Source: Paenibacillus ginsengarvi (GTDB taxonomy: Bacteria > Bacillota > Bacilli > Paenibacillales > NBRC-103111). From it: a stretch of DNA of 64,000 nt. The number at the start of each line of letters is the position of its first letter. Position 1 is the stretch's first letter. Positions 43,601-53,900 of this stretch are shown one piece after another. The position numbers and the translations under genes are program-made. The stretch spans positions 124,001-188,000 of the forward strand of contig NZ_RBAH01000013.1 in assembly GCF_003626695.1 (NCBI RefSeq), given 5' to 3'. Under the pieces are notes generated by a model. It did not search any database. It had not been told where the DNA came from and saw only the letters and a program-made list of their open reading frames with translations.

Positions 43601-46068
43601 ACGCGCTGCTCGGCGGAACGACGGCGGTCGGCGGCGGTTACGAATATGTGGTTCCCGCGAACCGGGCGCTGAACGGAACCCAATATTTGCATGTTACGGT
43701 CAAGGAAGCGGCTAACGAACGGTATTACTACTTCAATAAAGCGTATTACTTCGACAACCAGCCGCCGACGGTGCAGTTTTCGCTGGAGGAGGACTTGTAT
43801 CCGCGAGCGAAACATACGGTCGCCTTCGCCGTCAGCGATGCGCTGAATACGAAAGGTTTGGTCAGCAAGTACCAATGGGTGAAGAAAGGCGCTGCCGCCC
43901 CGGACGCCAGCTCGACCTTATGGAAGGAATTGATCGAAAACGAAACGGCTCCTTCCATCGACGCGGCCGATCTCGCTCCCGGGGAGGCGCAGGAGTACAA
44001 GCTGTATGTGCATGCACGCGACAAAGCCGGCAATGAAACGGTCGTCTCGACTACGGGCCATTTCCGGGTATCGAAGCCGGTCATTCAGCCTCCGGCCGAC
44101 GCGAGAAGCGATCTGCTCTACGTATTCGGCGATCAGACGGATGGTTACACGGCGATCGTGCAGCTCGGCCTCGATGTGCTCGACAAGAACGGCTACGAAT
44201 ATTCGGTATCGCCGGATTACGGGCAAAGCTGGCTTAGATGGCGGTCTTATACGAACTTCATCGCCGTGCAGGTGCCTTCGGCAAACGTTCAGAACGGGCA
44301 GATTCAGGTCCGCTACAAAACCGGGCCGCAGCTTGACGGCAGCGAAGGAACTATCGGCGAAGCGAAACCGCTGAATGTCACCTCCGTCTCCGCGAGCGAG
44401 CCGGTTTATGCGCTGGCGACACTTAGCACGGAACGGCCGGTCACGGCGATATCCGGGGTGGATATTGACATCGCCGTTCCGCTCGGCATCAAGGTGGTGC
44501 CATCGGCGGTGAACCCTTCCGCGCCGACGCGTACCGGGAACCGGTTCCGTGTGACGCAGAACGGCTACTACTCGTTCGAGCTGACGGATACGGCCAATCC
44601 CGACCACAAAAATACGCTTTACGCCGTCGTCAGCAATGTCGATTCGACGCCTCCGACCGCCGTGATCGAACGCATTTTGTCCGTTCAGGCCGCAGAGAAT
44701 ACGGCGGGCAATATAAGCGTCAAGCTGAAGCCGTCGGAGCCGGTTCGCATCACGAACAATAACGGAAGCGCCACGTATACGTTCAAGCAAAACGGCACGT
44801 TCACCTTCGAGTTTTTGGACGAGGCGGGCAATAGCGGTACGGCTTCGTTTACGGAGACAAATATCGACAAGGAAGGACCGAAGGTTCAAATTACCCGCAG
44901 CTATACGAAGGCCGACGGTACAGAATACGCCCGGATCGCAACAAACGCCGGCGAACTGATCGAGGGCGTTCGGTTGACCGTAGAGAAGGAGTCCGCAACC
45001 TCGGAAGAGTTCACTGTAGCAGACGGCAAACCAGCCACTATATATATGAAGGAAAACGGTGTCGCCGAATTTACGGTGCTTGACTCGCAGAACAACAGGA
45101 CGACCGTCAAGGAAACGATAAACAACATCGTGAATACCCCGCCGCAGGCGGACACAATTCAATACACGCTCGTGGACGTTGACGGGAACCCGCAGCCAGA
45201 CAGCGCTAAGGTTGTCGTGGACGGCAAGACGTATGCGAAGGGCAAAATGAAGGTAGAGATTGCCGGACAAGCGACGATGCCGAACCGGGTCGTTCTCGGC
45301 ACGGCACCGTACAAAGCGGACCCTGCCGCAGAGCGGTACGACAACGAGATCAGCGCGGCGGACGGAAGCTTCTCGGCGACCCGTTTGTTCTCGGCGGACG
45401 GAACGGTTACGATCGCAATCTCCGATCTGCTCGGCAACATCAACCGGATTCCCGTAACAATCGAGGGACTGGACAATAAGGCGCCGGAGCTGACGCTGCA
45501 TACGGCTACGGTAGGCGTGGCGCAGAACAAGCCGGATTTCGATTTCCGCAAAGATCTCGGCGGATATACGGTTCGCGACAATGTGTCGGCTCCGGAGCAT
45601 ATTCAGGTTACGGTCAGCGGACTCGACCTGACGCGGCTAGGACGTCAAACCGTCACTTACACGGCAGTTGATCAAGTAGGCAACAAGGCGACTGCGACTC
45701 AAGAAGTGTTCGTGATCGGCGGCGACGGCATGCTGATTTACGGCAACGATACGCTCGTGTCGGCGGCAAGCGCGGAAACGGCCATTTTCGAAACGAATGC
45801 CGTCAGCTTCCGCATTACGGGCTTTAACGAAATGGAAGTAGCCGGCCAGAAGCAAACGAACGAAAAAGGAACGTACGACTTGTATTATTACTCCGGCCTG
45901 TTCCGCGAAGGGCAGATGAAAACGATCGCGACGAAGCTCACGTACGGGGAACTGGCAAGCGGCAATTACGAGGTGATTTTCCCGAAAACAGGCTGGTACA
46001 CGATCATCGTACGGAATCAGGAGCGGGACCGCGAATATGCTTCCTTCTTCATCAGTCAAATGAAGTAA
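40654..46068 (+). CDS. Giant secreted protein 1, Ig-like modules, no SLH
   Basis: A GTG-started protein of 1804 residues with AAGGAGGAG 10 bases upstream. Residues 1-35 are a signal peptide (AGLIFILVATLLPVWPGYVAFA). The rest is beta-rich with many short Ig-like modules, for example LDNKAPELTLHTATVG and DLTRLGRQTVTYTAVDQVGNKATATQEVFV near the C-terminus, which is a bacterial Ig-like (HYR/Big_3) domain, and repeated TDKLGNTSTAT or RDKAGNETVVS endings. No anchor (SLH, LPXTG, membrane segment) is present, so it is released or held by a partner. First gene of the 23-kb operon with two SLH proteins and a protease. No catalytic domain seen. Confidence 0.85.
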   Translation: MSKKSVSSKWISAGLIFILVATLLPVWPGYVAFAADDETIYVGGAKIGNASNGGGDNAFINFNGGSGFQAAPGFEVTDRSGGIDLYPNGTMTAPTNDWAGASFKITVQDNPKLKELAASGEGEIVVGWEELEYDSGLFWTAITSAVFKVDGETVLSGHSGGGTIGYKEATASIKADSVIDIGVSVEDKDVIITGLFIKFQDTVRPELKNYTFTGTGVEQKNKKYEPELYAKQGEDVSLALNFSEPVRPRAFNSAYNDHFLRHPFFTTPAGDGLPTQGQEQFLVNKTYTAANFAGSYTNIPLHKDITYTYTASKYHHSGNLPVRPRMKASDALPGINRGPLDLSLEEKLQGADFIDGAGNRIKPILFPLVGTEDSQKFARGGDDEERKNPFDAYRVIIDAVAPKYSKVGNGIQPEIVTGATVNGKDVLDFTVQFSEDVVPRDDRNGSPYAPGGMYLLFNNGMRAYYYAGDDNDNLGYNTKNVRFRMVVPDGVTVEVPLLKVLALTHDWKDAAYPADSQYLNKDKNVIQDYAGNLLIQPANYYGIHVDGDTSNVNSKIDWAKLSVDNTKPLIGFHYESDGATDAVYKQRGKITIDADDPAVKVPVIDPEYDAAANFERPSRGIYRPFNMSGPASPAIGLVYYTWTRSVDDPLASVPLDHYAAVKRYSLTAKQPREDLYDGKAAFANLNLNVANNKTNMIAPPAEAYTSEGSGTWYLHAWTADMTWDTARELMQYEKMKKFKTDNSTQYEAWKQEVSGSEADKIIYADSKALAAVGQYDDLDLWLLKDFKQPDSNWTHEVAAMQLDNKAPTIKVTGMSGSNSANVEMTAMITDEHSGLRDAYYQWVQVGRTPVDVQWKPVVLSGSQFTTASRNEVAEDGDYVLYIKATDKLGNTSTATSEQVKVNSAAQVTLDWTELTDNEYIQSRDIVLGLNKPEPLTVKSVTYSVYTPGVTGATYGNMMLFSAIPYQVSYAFSYSSARPDAASYALLGGTTAVGGGYEYVVPANRALNGTQYLHVTVKEAANERYYYFNKAYYFDNQPPTVQFSLEEDLYPRAKHTVAFAVSDALNTKGLVSKYQWVKKGAAAPDASSTLWKELIENETAPSIDAADLAPGEAQEYKLYVHARDKAGNETVVSTTGHFRVSKPVIQPPADARSDLLYVFGDQTDGYTAIVQLGLDVLDKNGYEYSVSPDYGQSWLRWRSYTNFIAVQVPSANVQNGQIQVRYKTGPQLDGSEGTIGEAKPLNVTSVSASEPVYALATLSTERPVTAISGVDIDIAVPLGIKVVPSAVNPSAPTRTGNRFRVTQNGYYSFELTDTANPDHKNTLYAVVSNVDSTPPTAVIERILSVQAAENTAGNISVKLKPSEPVRITNNNGSATYTFKQNGTFTFEFLDEAGNSGTASFTETNIDKEGPKVQITRSYTKADGTEYARIATNAGELIEGVRLTVEKESATSEEFTVADGKPATIYMKENGVAEFTVLDSQNNRTTVKETINNIVNTPPQADTIQYTLVDVDGNPQPDSAKVVVDGKTYAKGKMKVEIAGQATMPNRVVLGTAPYKADPAAERYDNEISAADGSFSATRLFSADGTVTIAISDLLGNINRIPVTIEGLDNKAPELTLHTATVGVAQNKPDFDFRKDLGGYTVRDNVSAPEHIQVTVSGLDLTRLGRQTVTYTAVDQVGNKATATQEVFVIGGDGMLIYGNDTLVSAASAETAIFETNAVSFRITGFNEMEVAGQKQTNEKGTYDLYYYSGLFREGQMKTIATKLTYGELASGNYEVIFPKTGWYTIIVRNQERDREYASFFISQMK

Positions 46069-46111
46069 GGAATCGATCGAAACGACTCGCGCGCTGCACG
46101 GTTAACTGACC

Positions 46112-46141
46112 GGGGACCCCGTTACCGCACAAGGGGTTCCC
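46112..46141 (+). other. Intercistronic hairpin without T tract
   Basis: GGGGACCCC and GGGGTTCCC form a 9-bp stem (one G-U) with a 12-base loop in the 113-base gap between giant genes 1 and 2. Without a T tract it should not terminate; it could fix mRNA ends. Confidence 0.45.
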
Positions 46142-46181
46142 TCCCGTACGATACGCATGACTTCCGAAGGAGGCTTTTAGG

Positions 46182-49100
46182 GTGAAGCTGTTTAAAAGAA
46201 CGCTCGTGTCCTTGCTGGCGCTGCTGCTGCTGCTCGGCTCCCTGACAGGGGCGACTACGGCACTCGCAGCCGTCGCGACGCAGCCCCAAACGACGGTGCT
46301 GCAAAATAAGTACATTAAAATAACGGTGAACAACAGCACGGGGCGTTTCGCCATCCGGACTGTGGACGGTCAGCCGATCCGCAAAAAGGACGACAACGTC
46401 AATCTGATGTTCGGAGGCGACAACCCGGAGACGTCGTTCACCAGTTTCCGGATCGACGGGACGGATTATATTTTCGGCAATCCGTACAAATTCGGCGCCT
46501 CCTTGTTCTCCGAAATTACGCCGCCGATTATCGTGGAGAACAGCAACGGCACGAAGCAGATCGAGACGGTGTGGACGATCAAGGGAGTAGCGATCAAGCA
46601 AATCCTGATGCTGTATCCCGATCCGCAGGACAAGCTGAACGCGGGTAATGTCAATATCCGCTACGAGGTGCTGAATAACAGCGGCGCCAAGGTCGAGCTC
46701 GGCACGCGGGTTTTGCTCGATACGCAGGTCGGGAGCAACGACGGCCCGGAATTTCAGATCGGCACGATCTACAAGGCTCCGCTGCTTGTGGAACGCAAGC
46801 TCGTGCATGACCCGGAGAACAATCCGAACATCTCGGAGGAGGACCGCCCGTTTTACAAGCTGCCTCCGTATTGGGTGATGCGGGACAAGCTGGATTTGAC
46901 CGATCCGCTTGCAACGAACGTAATGGCTTACGGCTTCAATAACTTCGCCGAAGGCAACATCAATCTGGTCGACGAGATGATCGTCGGTCACTGGAACGGT
47001 CTCGCCAATACGAAATGGAGCTATACGCCAAACGGCAATCTCGATTTCACGCGGGATACGAACGACTACGGCTCGGCCGACTCGGCGGTTGCGTTTTACT
47101 GGCTGCCGAAGGCGATCGAAGCGAACAAAGCGCAGACGTTCGAAACGATATACGGCTTGGGCGAAATTATCGAGCCGGACAAGGTGTTCTCGATCCGTTA
47201 CATCGATCCGCCGCTGCAATTGGCGACTGAGCCGGATGGTAACGCCTACGATAACGAAGGCATTTTCACGATTACGGCCGAGCTGGAAAACCTCGCGATG
47301 TTCGGCATGGAGCACTCCAATATGACGGCGTCGCTCGAGCTGGAGAGCGGACTCAGCTTCGTGAGGCTGGACGATCAGGGTCGGATCGTAAGAGACCCGG
47401 CGACCGGCAAAGTCGTGACGGACCCGTACCGTACGAAGGAGCGGGTGTATCGCAAGCAGGCGACGCCGGAGGAAGCGGCAAACGGCATCGAGCCGAAGTA
47501 CAAGCCGGGCGATACGGAGACGGTTTCGTTTATGGTTCAGGCCAAAGGCAGGCCGTGGCCGACGACGAAGCAGTACATGCTCACCGTCAAAAGCCCGGAA
47601 ACGGTCAAACAAATCGAAGGCGTTCAGGACGAAGGGCTGAAGGCGCAATACGAATCGGTCAAATCCGGCTTCGTACTGCTTCCGCCCGTTGGACAGGCGA
47701 CGCCGACGTACGCGTACGGGTTATCGCCGAAGGAGGCGTACAGCACCGACGTCAAATATTTGACCGTGAACATTACGAATATCGAAGCCTACAATGCGGG
47801 CAGCGAGCTGACGGAGCCCAACTTCGACCTGTTTTTGAAGGAAAAAGGCTCGGGTAAACGGTACAAGGTGCCGGTAAAATCGTCGGTCATTTTGCAGCCC
47901 GCCGACGACGGATTTTCCGGCGACATGCGTATCACGTACCGGGGCGGCGACCGGGTGGACGCGAAGGGCAACGTGCTTGAAGCCGGACTCGGTCCGGAGC
48001 TTCCGCTCGGCGAATACCAGGTGGAGATCGACTTCAAGGGCGACACGGGCGGCGATGCGGAAATCGCGGCCATGTACGACATCACAACGAAGATGTCGTT
48101 CAAGGTGACGAACAACCAGGAAGCGCGGGTGCGCGAAGCGAAGCTGATGGCGGTGTATAAGCAATACGTCGATCTGAGCAGCGTCACTTCCTCCACGAAC
48201 GGCAAATATTTGGAAACGGTAAACAGCGCTTTTCCCGGCAAAAAGTTCGAAAACGGCGCGCTGCTGAAAAATGCCGTCGATGCGCTGATGGAAGTGAAAA
48301 CGTATGTGGCGATTGCCAGCAAAGCGCTCGATCCGAAGTTTAATACGGCCGTCTTTACGGACCGAAATTCGCTTAAAAAAGTACCGGCCTACAACTATAA
48401 AATTTTCGATTCCGAAAACGAATACAATCAGTTTTTCAAAGATACCGATTCGGACGGAGATCCGATTCGCGAAAAGCTGGTCGAAATCCGGGGCATGGTC
48501 AAGGAGGTCGGCACCGGCGACGACAAGCAGGTGATCGTCGATACGAAAACCGAGCCGGCGATCATTAACGAGGCGGTCGCTTACCGGGGCAAGGATATGG
48601 TATTCGTCCGCGGCAAGCTGGACGTGTTCGACATTCCGAAGAAAGTATCGGGCTCTGTGAACATCCCGTTTCTGGACACGCTTTTCGTCAAAGGCGAGGG
48701 TACGCTCAGCGTCGCGAACAGCGGCTTCGTCTTTTTGTCCGGCGAATGGACGCTCGACTTTTTCAACGGCTTTGAGAAAAAATTGGCTCCCGATCTGATG
48801 GATAAGACCAAGTACGAAATCTTTCCGGACCATGACAGCAATCCGGAGGATTCGACCTTGAACGGTACGCTGAGCTGGGCGACCGGCGCGCTGGGCGATC
48901 GGCTCAATCCGCTTCGCCAGCTTATGCTGACGAACGTTTACTTTAACAAGCACAGCCTGTTTGCGGCGCCGGGCTTTATGATTGCCGGCTTCGGCTTCCA
49001 GTTCAACGACTACATCTTGCGCCCGGGCGGCATCTCGTTCGGCGGCAAGCTTTCGATGAAAATTATCGAGGGCGAAGCGAGGGACGTCGTGTTCAACAAC

Positions 49101-52100
49101 AAGGGCTTCGTCGGCGTAGATGCGGAGCTTAGCTTCGATCTCGGCAAAGACCTCGGTTTATTCGAACCGAAGAAGAAGGACAAGGACAAGAAGAAGGATG
49201 GCGAGAGCAGCGCCAGCGGGACCATAACCGTCGTTCACTATGAGCAGCGGGATGTGAACCCGAAGAAGCCGAATCAATACGGCATCGAATTCAAGGCGGG
49301 CGTCAAGGACAAGTTCGAGGTTCAAGCCGAGCTGGCCTTCAAGCAAGTGAAGGACGGACGCATCCTGCCGGACGTGGTGGCATTTGGTTTGGACGTCGGC
49401 AAGCCGGGCGTGCTCATTACCGGCGCGACCTATATATCCGCTCTGCGCGGGGCTGTTCGCGAGCTGGCCGATACGATCGCCGGCGGGACGGCGAAAGATT
49501 CGTTCCCGCTCGTCATTCAGGCAGGTGTAGACGTAACCTTCGGCGTGCCGCCGGTATACCTGCTTGGCAGCGTCGATTTGACGGTGAAGCGGACCGGCCT
49601 GGCGATTTTGGGCAAGCTGGACTATTCCTTCGATCCGAAGGGCAGCTCGAAAATCAATATGATTACGAGAGCGCTGCTGGAAGCTCAGTGGGTCACCCCA
49701 TGGTTCGTCCGCGTGGAAGCCGAGATCGATATCGGCGGCTGGGGCGTCATTATGGGCAAAGCCGGCATTTTCGTCGGGCAAAACCTGGAGAAGCAGCGAA
49801 TCGATTTCGAAGGATATATCGGAGCGAGGCTGCAAATTCCGGACAGCGTTCCGGTCGTCGGCGGCATGCCGCTGGCGAGCGTATTCCTCGGGCTGAACAA
49901 CGACAAGCTTTGGGGCAGCGTCGGCATTTTGTTCATCTCGTTAGGGATTACGTATTACTGGGGCGGCGGCGTCGAGTTCGGCACTTCGCAGGAGCAAATT
50001 CCGGAAGGCTTCGCCCATCTGCTTATAGAAGACCCGGAGAAAGGACCGCAGCTGCTCGTTATCGGACAAGGGATGAGCACGGTGGCGACCTCCTGGCTCG
50101 AATCCGAGAAGACGAATCAAGAGATCGTGTTCCGGGACATCGCCGAAGGCGTCAAGCTGCTGGATAACAGCGCGATGGAAGCGGGGATCGGCGGCATCCG
50201 CGTCAAGGAAGGCGGCCGCATTCACGAAATTCCGCTCGGCGCCGTCTCCGGAAACGGCATGATCGAAGTCGAGTACGATCAGGCGGACATGCCAAGCTTC
50301 GCGCTCAAGGACAAAAACGGCACGCTTTATCCGGTAGTGTTCGACAATACGAATACGAATCCGCAGGCGAACGCCTTTACACAGTATATCCCTGCGGCTC
50401 AATCGGCTACGAAGGCCGATGTGCGCAAAGCCTACATTCTAATTCCGCAGGCGAAGGCGCTGGAAGGCGGAACGTGGACGCTCACCTCGGCGAAACCGGT
50501 CGCTACGCGCCTGCTGAACGTGCCTACGACGGCCAATCTGAAGCAGGTAAACTTGACCCCAAGCAGTACGAACGGGAATCAGTTTACGGCATCGTGGCAA
50601 GTGGAGAATGCGAGACCGGAAGATACGATCGACCTGTATTTGACCAGAGAGCCTGTTAGCGATGCCAAAACGGCCGTCGGCGGGGCGGAGGTGCTGAATC
50701 CCGGCGAGCCGGGCGTGCTGATCGCGAGCGGCCTTCCGGCGGACATCGGCGGCCGTACAGACGGCACGATTACGAGCGGCAAGCTGGATATCGACGTCAG
50801 CCAAGTGACGCTGATGGGCAAGACGGAAGATTTACGCGGTCTGCTTCAGCAGGGCGATTACTACTTGCGCGCGGCGCTCAAGTCTCCGGCATCGTTCCAG
50901 ACGAAGTCGTCGGCGGGGACGTTCCGGATCGTCGATCCTTTGGCGCCGGGCGAAGTGTCGGACGTGCGGATCGAGCCGGCGGGTGGAGGTTACTTCGCCC
51001 TCTCGTTTAAGCCGGCGGCGAAAAAGCCGGGCATGGAGGGAGTGGAGGCGAGCTATTCGATCTCCGCGCTGCAGCAGCAGGACGGCAAGCTGGCTACTTA
51101 CCCGCATTTTGCCGAACAGTTGTTTACGGAGGAGGAGCTTCGTCCTTACTGGAATGCGGAAACCGGCCGATACGAGGGAATTTTGGTCGGCGGTTGGACG
51201 GCATTTTCCGACTCGAAGCAGGTGAACACAGGAAGCCTCGACGGAAGCGTACCGCAGGCGGGTGAGAAAACGACCTACCTCGGCCTGCAAACCGGCGAGT
51301 ATTATACGCTTGGCGTTTCGGCGGTTACGAAGCCGGGCAAGGCGCTCGACGCGAACGAGAACTACCATTTCGCAGGCAGAACGGTCAGTGCGAATACGCT
51401 GCTGCCGGTACCGGTCCTGCCGAAGCTGGGACAAAAGGCGGGCGAATATCCGGACTACCTGAATGTGCTGACGAGCCAGACAAAGCAGACGATTCATGTT
51501 GTGGCGGACCAGCCGGATATCGAGGTCGAGGCGCTGTATAATGGCGTTTCGCTCGGCAAAATTGAGCTGACGAACAACGGCGCGACCAGCGAAGGCGATT
51601 TGACGCTGGACCAGTTCACCACGGATGGCACATTCGGCATTGAGCTGATGGCTAGAAACAAACGGACGAAAGATCAGAAAGTAACGTTTATGTATTTGAA
51701 CGTCGATACGAGCGCTCCGATCTTGTATTTGAAAGAGCCGCTTATCGGACAACGGACGGTAGACGGCAAGATTCAGGTAACCGGAACGACTTCGAAGGAT
51801 GCCAAGTTGACCGTTTATGTTGACCGCGTATCCGAAACGGGAGGCACTTCTGTTGCTGTCGGAGAGGACGGATCGTTCTCGGCCAAAATTCCCGTCGTAT
51901 CCGGTCGTCCTGAAGCGGAGCTGCTGTTCGTAGCACGAGACGGAGCGGGTAACGAAAATCGGGCGACGGTCGCGGTTACGAACGCGGGCTATGAAGTTGC
52001 GGCGGGGCTGGTGTTGAAGCCGCTCGGAACGCTGAAGCCGGGCGTGACGGTAACCGTCGAGCCTTACATCCGGGTGCAAGGAAAGACGAAGGACGGCATA

Positions 52101-53879
52101 GCGACTTACGAGGAAAAGCCGATGAGCGCGGAGCAATCGCAGCGCGTTGCGTATTCGGTCGTGAAGGGCGATGCCGTTTCGATTAGGGAAGTTCAGGCAT
52201 CCGGCGGCAAGAAGCAGCTCCAGGTGACTGCTGGACCGGATACCGGCGCAAGTCTCATTCAGGCCCGCTATGCCGTTTCGGACGATGGGGCGGAAGCGTC
52301 AACGGACGAGGTTGCCGAGCTGGAATCGATGCTGGTCGCATCCGTGAAAGTGCCGGCTCCTTCCGAGCTCGAGCATTATACGCTGACGACCGGGCCGATT
52401 TCGGGCAACAGCTCCCAAACCAAAGTGAATGTAGCAAATGCGGGAGAACAGATCGGGTACCAAATGGTGTATAAACTCTTTTCGGGAGCGTCGCAAGCCG
52501 CTGCGCCCAAGTTCGGAGACGACTTGAGCGGCTGGAGCTTCCTCCCGTCGAACGGAGTAGTGCCGGCCAAGCCGGGTGACGAGATCGTCGTCGCCAAACG
52601 GGTATCGGCAACCAAAACGGCGGTCGGAGCTTCGGCCGTCACGCGCGTCATCATATGGAGTGCCTCTAGCGGCATCTTCGGAGGCGGCGGAGGTGGCGGA
52701 GGTGGCGGCGGAGGCCAAAATTCCGTATCGGTCGGCAATCAGAACGTTGCGGCTACGCGTAACGGGGATACGCTCGAGGTTCGCCTGACAGCGAAAAACG
52801 TAGCTGGGGACGGCAAGCAGGATATCGTCGTGCAAGCGACCGATGCGACGGTTACGCAGTTCGCCTTGCGCTTCGACGCCGAAGCGGTGAAGCAGGCGCT
52901 GGAAAGCCAGCGGACGATCCGCATCGAGCTGCCGCAGGCGACGCTGGTCATTCCGCCGAAGCTGCTCGAAGGTTTGCGGGGCGATTTGGAAATCAAGGTT
53001 CGTCCTAACGGCGCAGCCTCCTTGCCTGTCATGCGTCAGCTTGCCGAGAGCGTGAATGCGGCGCTGCTGGCGGACGGTCAAGGGGTAGAGATCGAGACGA
53101 ACTTGCCGGAGAATGGCCGTACCGGTTATCTGAAGGCGATCGTTCCGGTTCCCGCTTCGATCGGAATCGGCGATATCGATGCGGTGATTCTGGTCGGTCC
53201 GAACGGAGAATGGACAACCGTTCCTTGGAAGCCGGATATCCGTAACGGATCAGCGTATATCGAAGCGCGCTTAACCGGAGACGGGAGCATAGCGTTCTTG
53301 TCCGCCAAGAAGGCTGCTTTCTCCGACGTATCGGAGCAGTTCTGGGGCAAGCCGGCTATCGAGTCGGCCGCAGCGAAGCTGTTCATGCAGGGCAAGGGCG
53401 AGCAGCAGTTCGATCCGGACAGCCCGATTACCCGGGCCGAATATCCGACCGTTCTTCTGCGCGTAGCCGGTCTCATGAACCGGACGGCTACCTCGGAATT
53501 TATCGATGTTCCGTTCGACGCATGGTACAACCGCAGCGTTTCAATCGCGGCTAGACTCGGCATTGTGAACGGGCTGGATAACGGCGGCTTTGCGCCGAAC
53601 GCCTCGCTCACGCGCGCCGAAGCGATGACGATGGCCGGACGTACGCTCACCGCGCTCGGACTCGGCGAATCGCTTGCGGACGATGAGGTGGAAACGCTGC
53701 TGGGCGGCTTCAAGGATCGGCAGTGGATCCCCGACTGGGCTCGCAAGCAGGTGGCGCTTAGCGTCAAGTACGGCATCATCGAGGGCGAGGGAGACCTTGT
53801 GAATCCGCAAGGGCTTCTCACGAGAGCGCAGGCTGCGGCTATCGCCATCAGGCTGGACCGGTGGATGATGGGAAACTGA
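46182..53879 (+). CDS. Giant SLH-anchored surface protein 2
   Basis: A GTG-started protein of 2565 residues with AAGGAGG 9 bases ahead. Signal peptide in residues 1-30 (LLALLLLLGSLTGATTALAA). A long N-terminal beta region follows (VLQNKYIKITVNNSTGRFAI, early); near residue 1000 a Lys/Asp tract (KKKDKDKKKDGESS) splits a repetitive region of alternating hydrophobic strands (FVFLSGEWTLDF, GLAILGKLDYSFD, WGVIMGKAGIFVG). Fibronectin/Ig-like modules lie after about 1550, a run of 12 glycines at about 2166, a pre-SLH beta domain, and three SLH domains in the last 190 residues (TRAEY, TRAEA, TRAQA). It should bind the secondary wall polymer. No enzyme motif found. Confidence 0.88.
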   Translation: MKLFKRTLVSLLALLLLLGSLTGATTALAAVATQPQTTVLQNKYIKITVNNSTGRFAIRTVDGQPIRKKDDNVNLMFGGDNPETSFTSFRIDGTDYIFGNPYKFGASLFSEITPPIIVENSNGTKQIETVWTIKGVAIKQILMLYPDPQDKLNAGNVNIRYEVLNNSGAKVELGTRVLLDTQVGSNDGPEFQIGTIYKAPLLVERKLVHDPENNPNISEEDRPFYKLPPYWVMRDKLDLTDPLATNVMAYGFNNFAEGNINLVDEMIVGHWNGLANTKWSYTPNGNLDFTRDTNDYGSADSAVAFYWLPKAIEANKAQTFETIYGLGEIIEPDKVFSIRYIDPPLQLATEPDGNAYDNEGIFTITAELENLAMFGMEHSNMTASLELESGLSFVRLDDQGRIVRDPATGKVVTDPYRTKERVYRKQATPEEAANGIEPKYKPGDTETVSFMVQAKGRPWPTTKQYMLTVKSPETVKQIEGVQDEGLKAQYESVKSGFVLLPPVGQATPTYAYGLSPKEAYSTDVKYLTVNITNIEAYNAGSELTEPNFDLFLKEKGSGKRYKVPVKSSVILQPADDGFSGDMRITYRGGDRVDAKGNVLEAGLGPELPLGEYQVEIDFKGDTGGDAEIAAMYDITTKMSFKVTNNQEARVREAKLMAVYKQYVDLSSVTSSTNGKYLETVNSAFPGKKFENGALLKNAVDALMEVKTYVAIASKALDPKFNTAVFTDRNSLKKVPAYNYKIFDSENEYNQFFKDTDSDGDPIREKLVEIRGMVKEVGTGDDKQVIVDTKTEPAIINEAVAYRGKDMVFVRGKLDVFDIPKKVSGSVNIPFLDTLFVKGEGTLSVANSGFVFLSGEWTLDFFNGFEKKLAPDLMDKTKYEIFPDHDSNPEDSTLNGTLSWATGALGDRLNPLRQLMLTNVYFNKHSLFAAPGFMIAGFGFQFNDYILRPGGISFGGKLSMKIIEGEARDVVFNNKGFVGVDAELSFDLGKDLGLFEPKKKDKDKKKDGESSASGTITVVHYEQRDVNPKKPNQYGIEFKAGVKDKFEVQAELAFKQVKDGRILPDVVAFGLDVGKPGVLITGATYISALRGAVRELADTIAGGTAKDSFPLVIQAGVDVTFGVPPVYLLGSVDLTVKRTGLAILGKLDYSFDPKGSSKINMITRALLEAQWVTPWFVRVEAEIDIGGWGVIMGKAGIFVGQNLEKQRIDFEGYIGARLQIPDSVPVVGGMPLASVFLGLNNDKLWGSVGILFISLGITYYWGGGVEFGTSQEQIPEGFAHLLIEDPEKGPQLLVIGQGMSTVATSWLESEKTNQEIVFRDIAEGVKLLDNSAMEAGIGGIRVKEGGRIHEIPLGAVSGNGMIEVEYDQADMPSFALKDKNGTLYPVVFDNTNTNPQANAFTQYIPAAQSATKADVRKAYILIPQAKALEGGTWTLTSAKPVATRLLNVPTTANLKQVNLTPSSTNGNQFTASWQVENARPEDTIDLYLTREPVSDAKTAVGGAEVLNPGEPGVLIASGLPADIGGRTDGTITSGKLDIDVSQVTLMGKTEDLRGLLQQGDYYLRAALKSPASFQTKSSAGTFRIVDPLAPGEVSDVRIEPAGGGYFALSFKPAAKKPGMEGVEASYSISALQQQDGKLATYPHFAEQLFTEEELRPYWNAETGRYEGILVGGWTAFSDSKQVNTGSLDGSVPQAGEKTTYLGLQTGEYYTLGVSAVTKPGKALDANENYHFAGRTVSANTLLPVPVLPKLGQKAGEYPDYLNVLTSQTKQTIHVVADQPDIEVEALYNGVSLGKIELTNNGATSEGDLTLDQFTTDGTFGIELMARNKRTKDQKVTFMYLNVDTSAPILYLKEPLIGQRTVDGKIQVTGTTSKDAKLTVYVDRVSETGGTSVAVGEDGSFSAKIPVVSGRPEAELLFVARDGAGNENRATVAVTNAGYEVAAGLVLKPLGTLKPGVTVTVEPYIRVQGKTKDGIATYEEKPMSAEQSQRVAYSVVKGDAVSIREVQASGGKKQLQVTAGPDTGASLIQARYAVSDDGAEASTDEVAELESMLVASVKVPAPSELEHYTLTTGPISGNSSQTKVNVANAGEQIGYQMVYKLFSGASQAAAPKFGDDLSGWSFLPSNGVVPAKPGDEIVVAKRVSATKTAVGASAVTRVIIWSASSGIFGGGGGGGGGGGGQNSVSVGNQNVAATRNGDTLEVRLTAKNVAGDGKQDIVVQATDATVTQFALRFDAEAVKQALESQRTIRIELPQATLVIPPKLLEGLRGDLEIKVRPNGAASLPVMRQLAESVNAALLADGQGVEIETNLPENGRTGYLKAIVPVPASIGIGDIDAVILVGPNGEWTTVPWKPDIRNGSAYIEARLTGDGSIAFLSAKKAAFSDVSEQFWGKPAIESAAAKLFMQGKGEQQFDPDSPITRAEYPTVLLRVAGLMNRTATSEFIDVPFDAWYNRSVSIAARLGIVNGLDNGGFAPNASLTRAEAMTMAGRTLTALGLGESLADDEVETLLGGFKDRQWIPDWARKQVALSVKYGIIEGEGDLVNPQGLLTRAQAAAIAIRLDRWMMGN

Positions 53880-53900
53880 TTGACATTTAGCGGCAAGCGG

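Noticed and set aside
41677..45600. Minus-strand frames of 499 and 560 codons inside giant gene 1
   Set aside because: Opposite-strand shadows of the secreted protein, Arg/Val-rich without domains or start signals.
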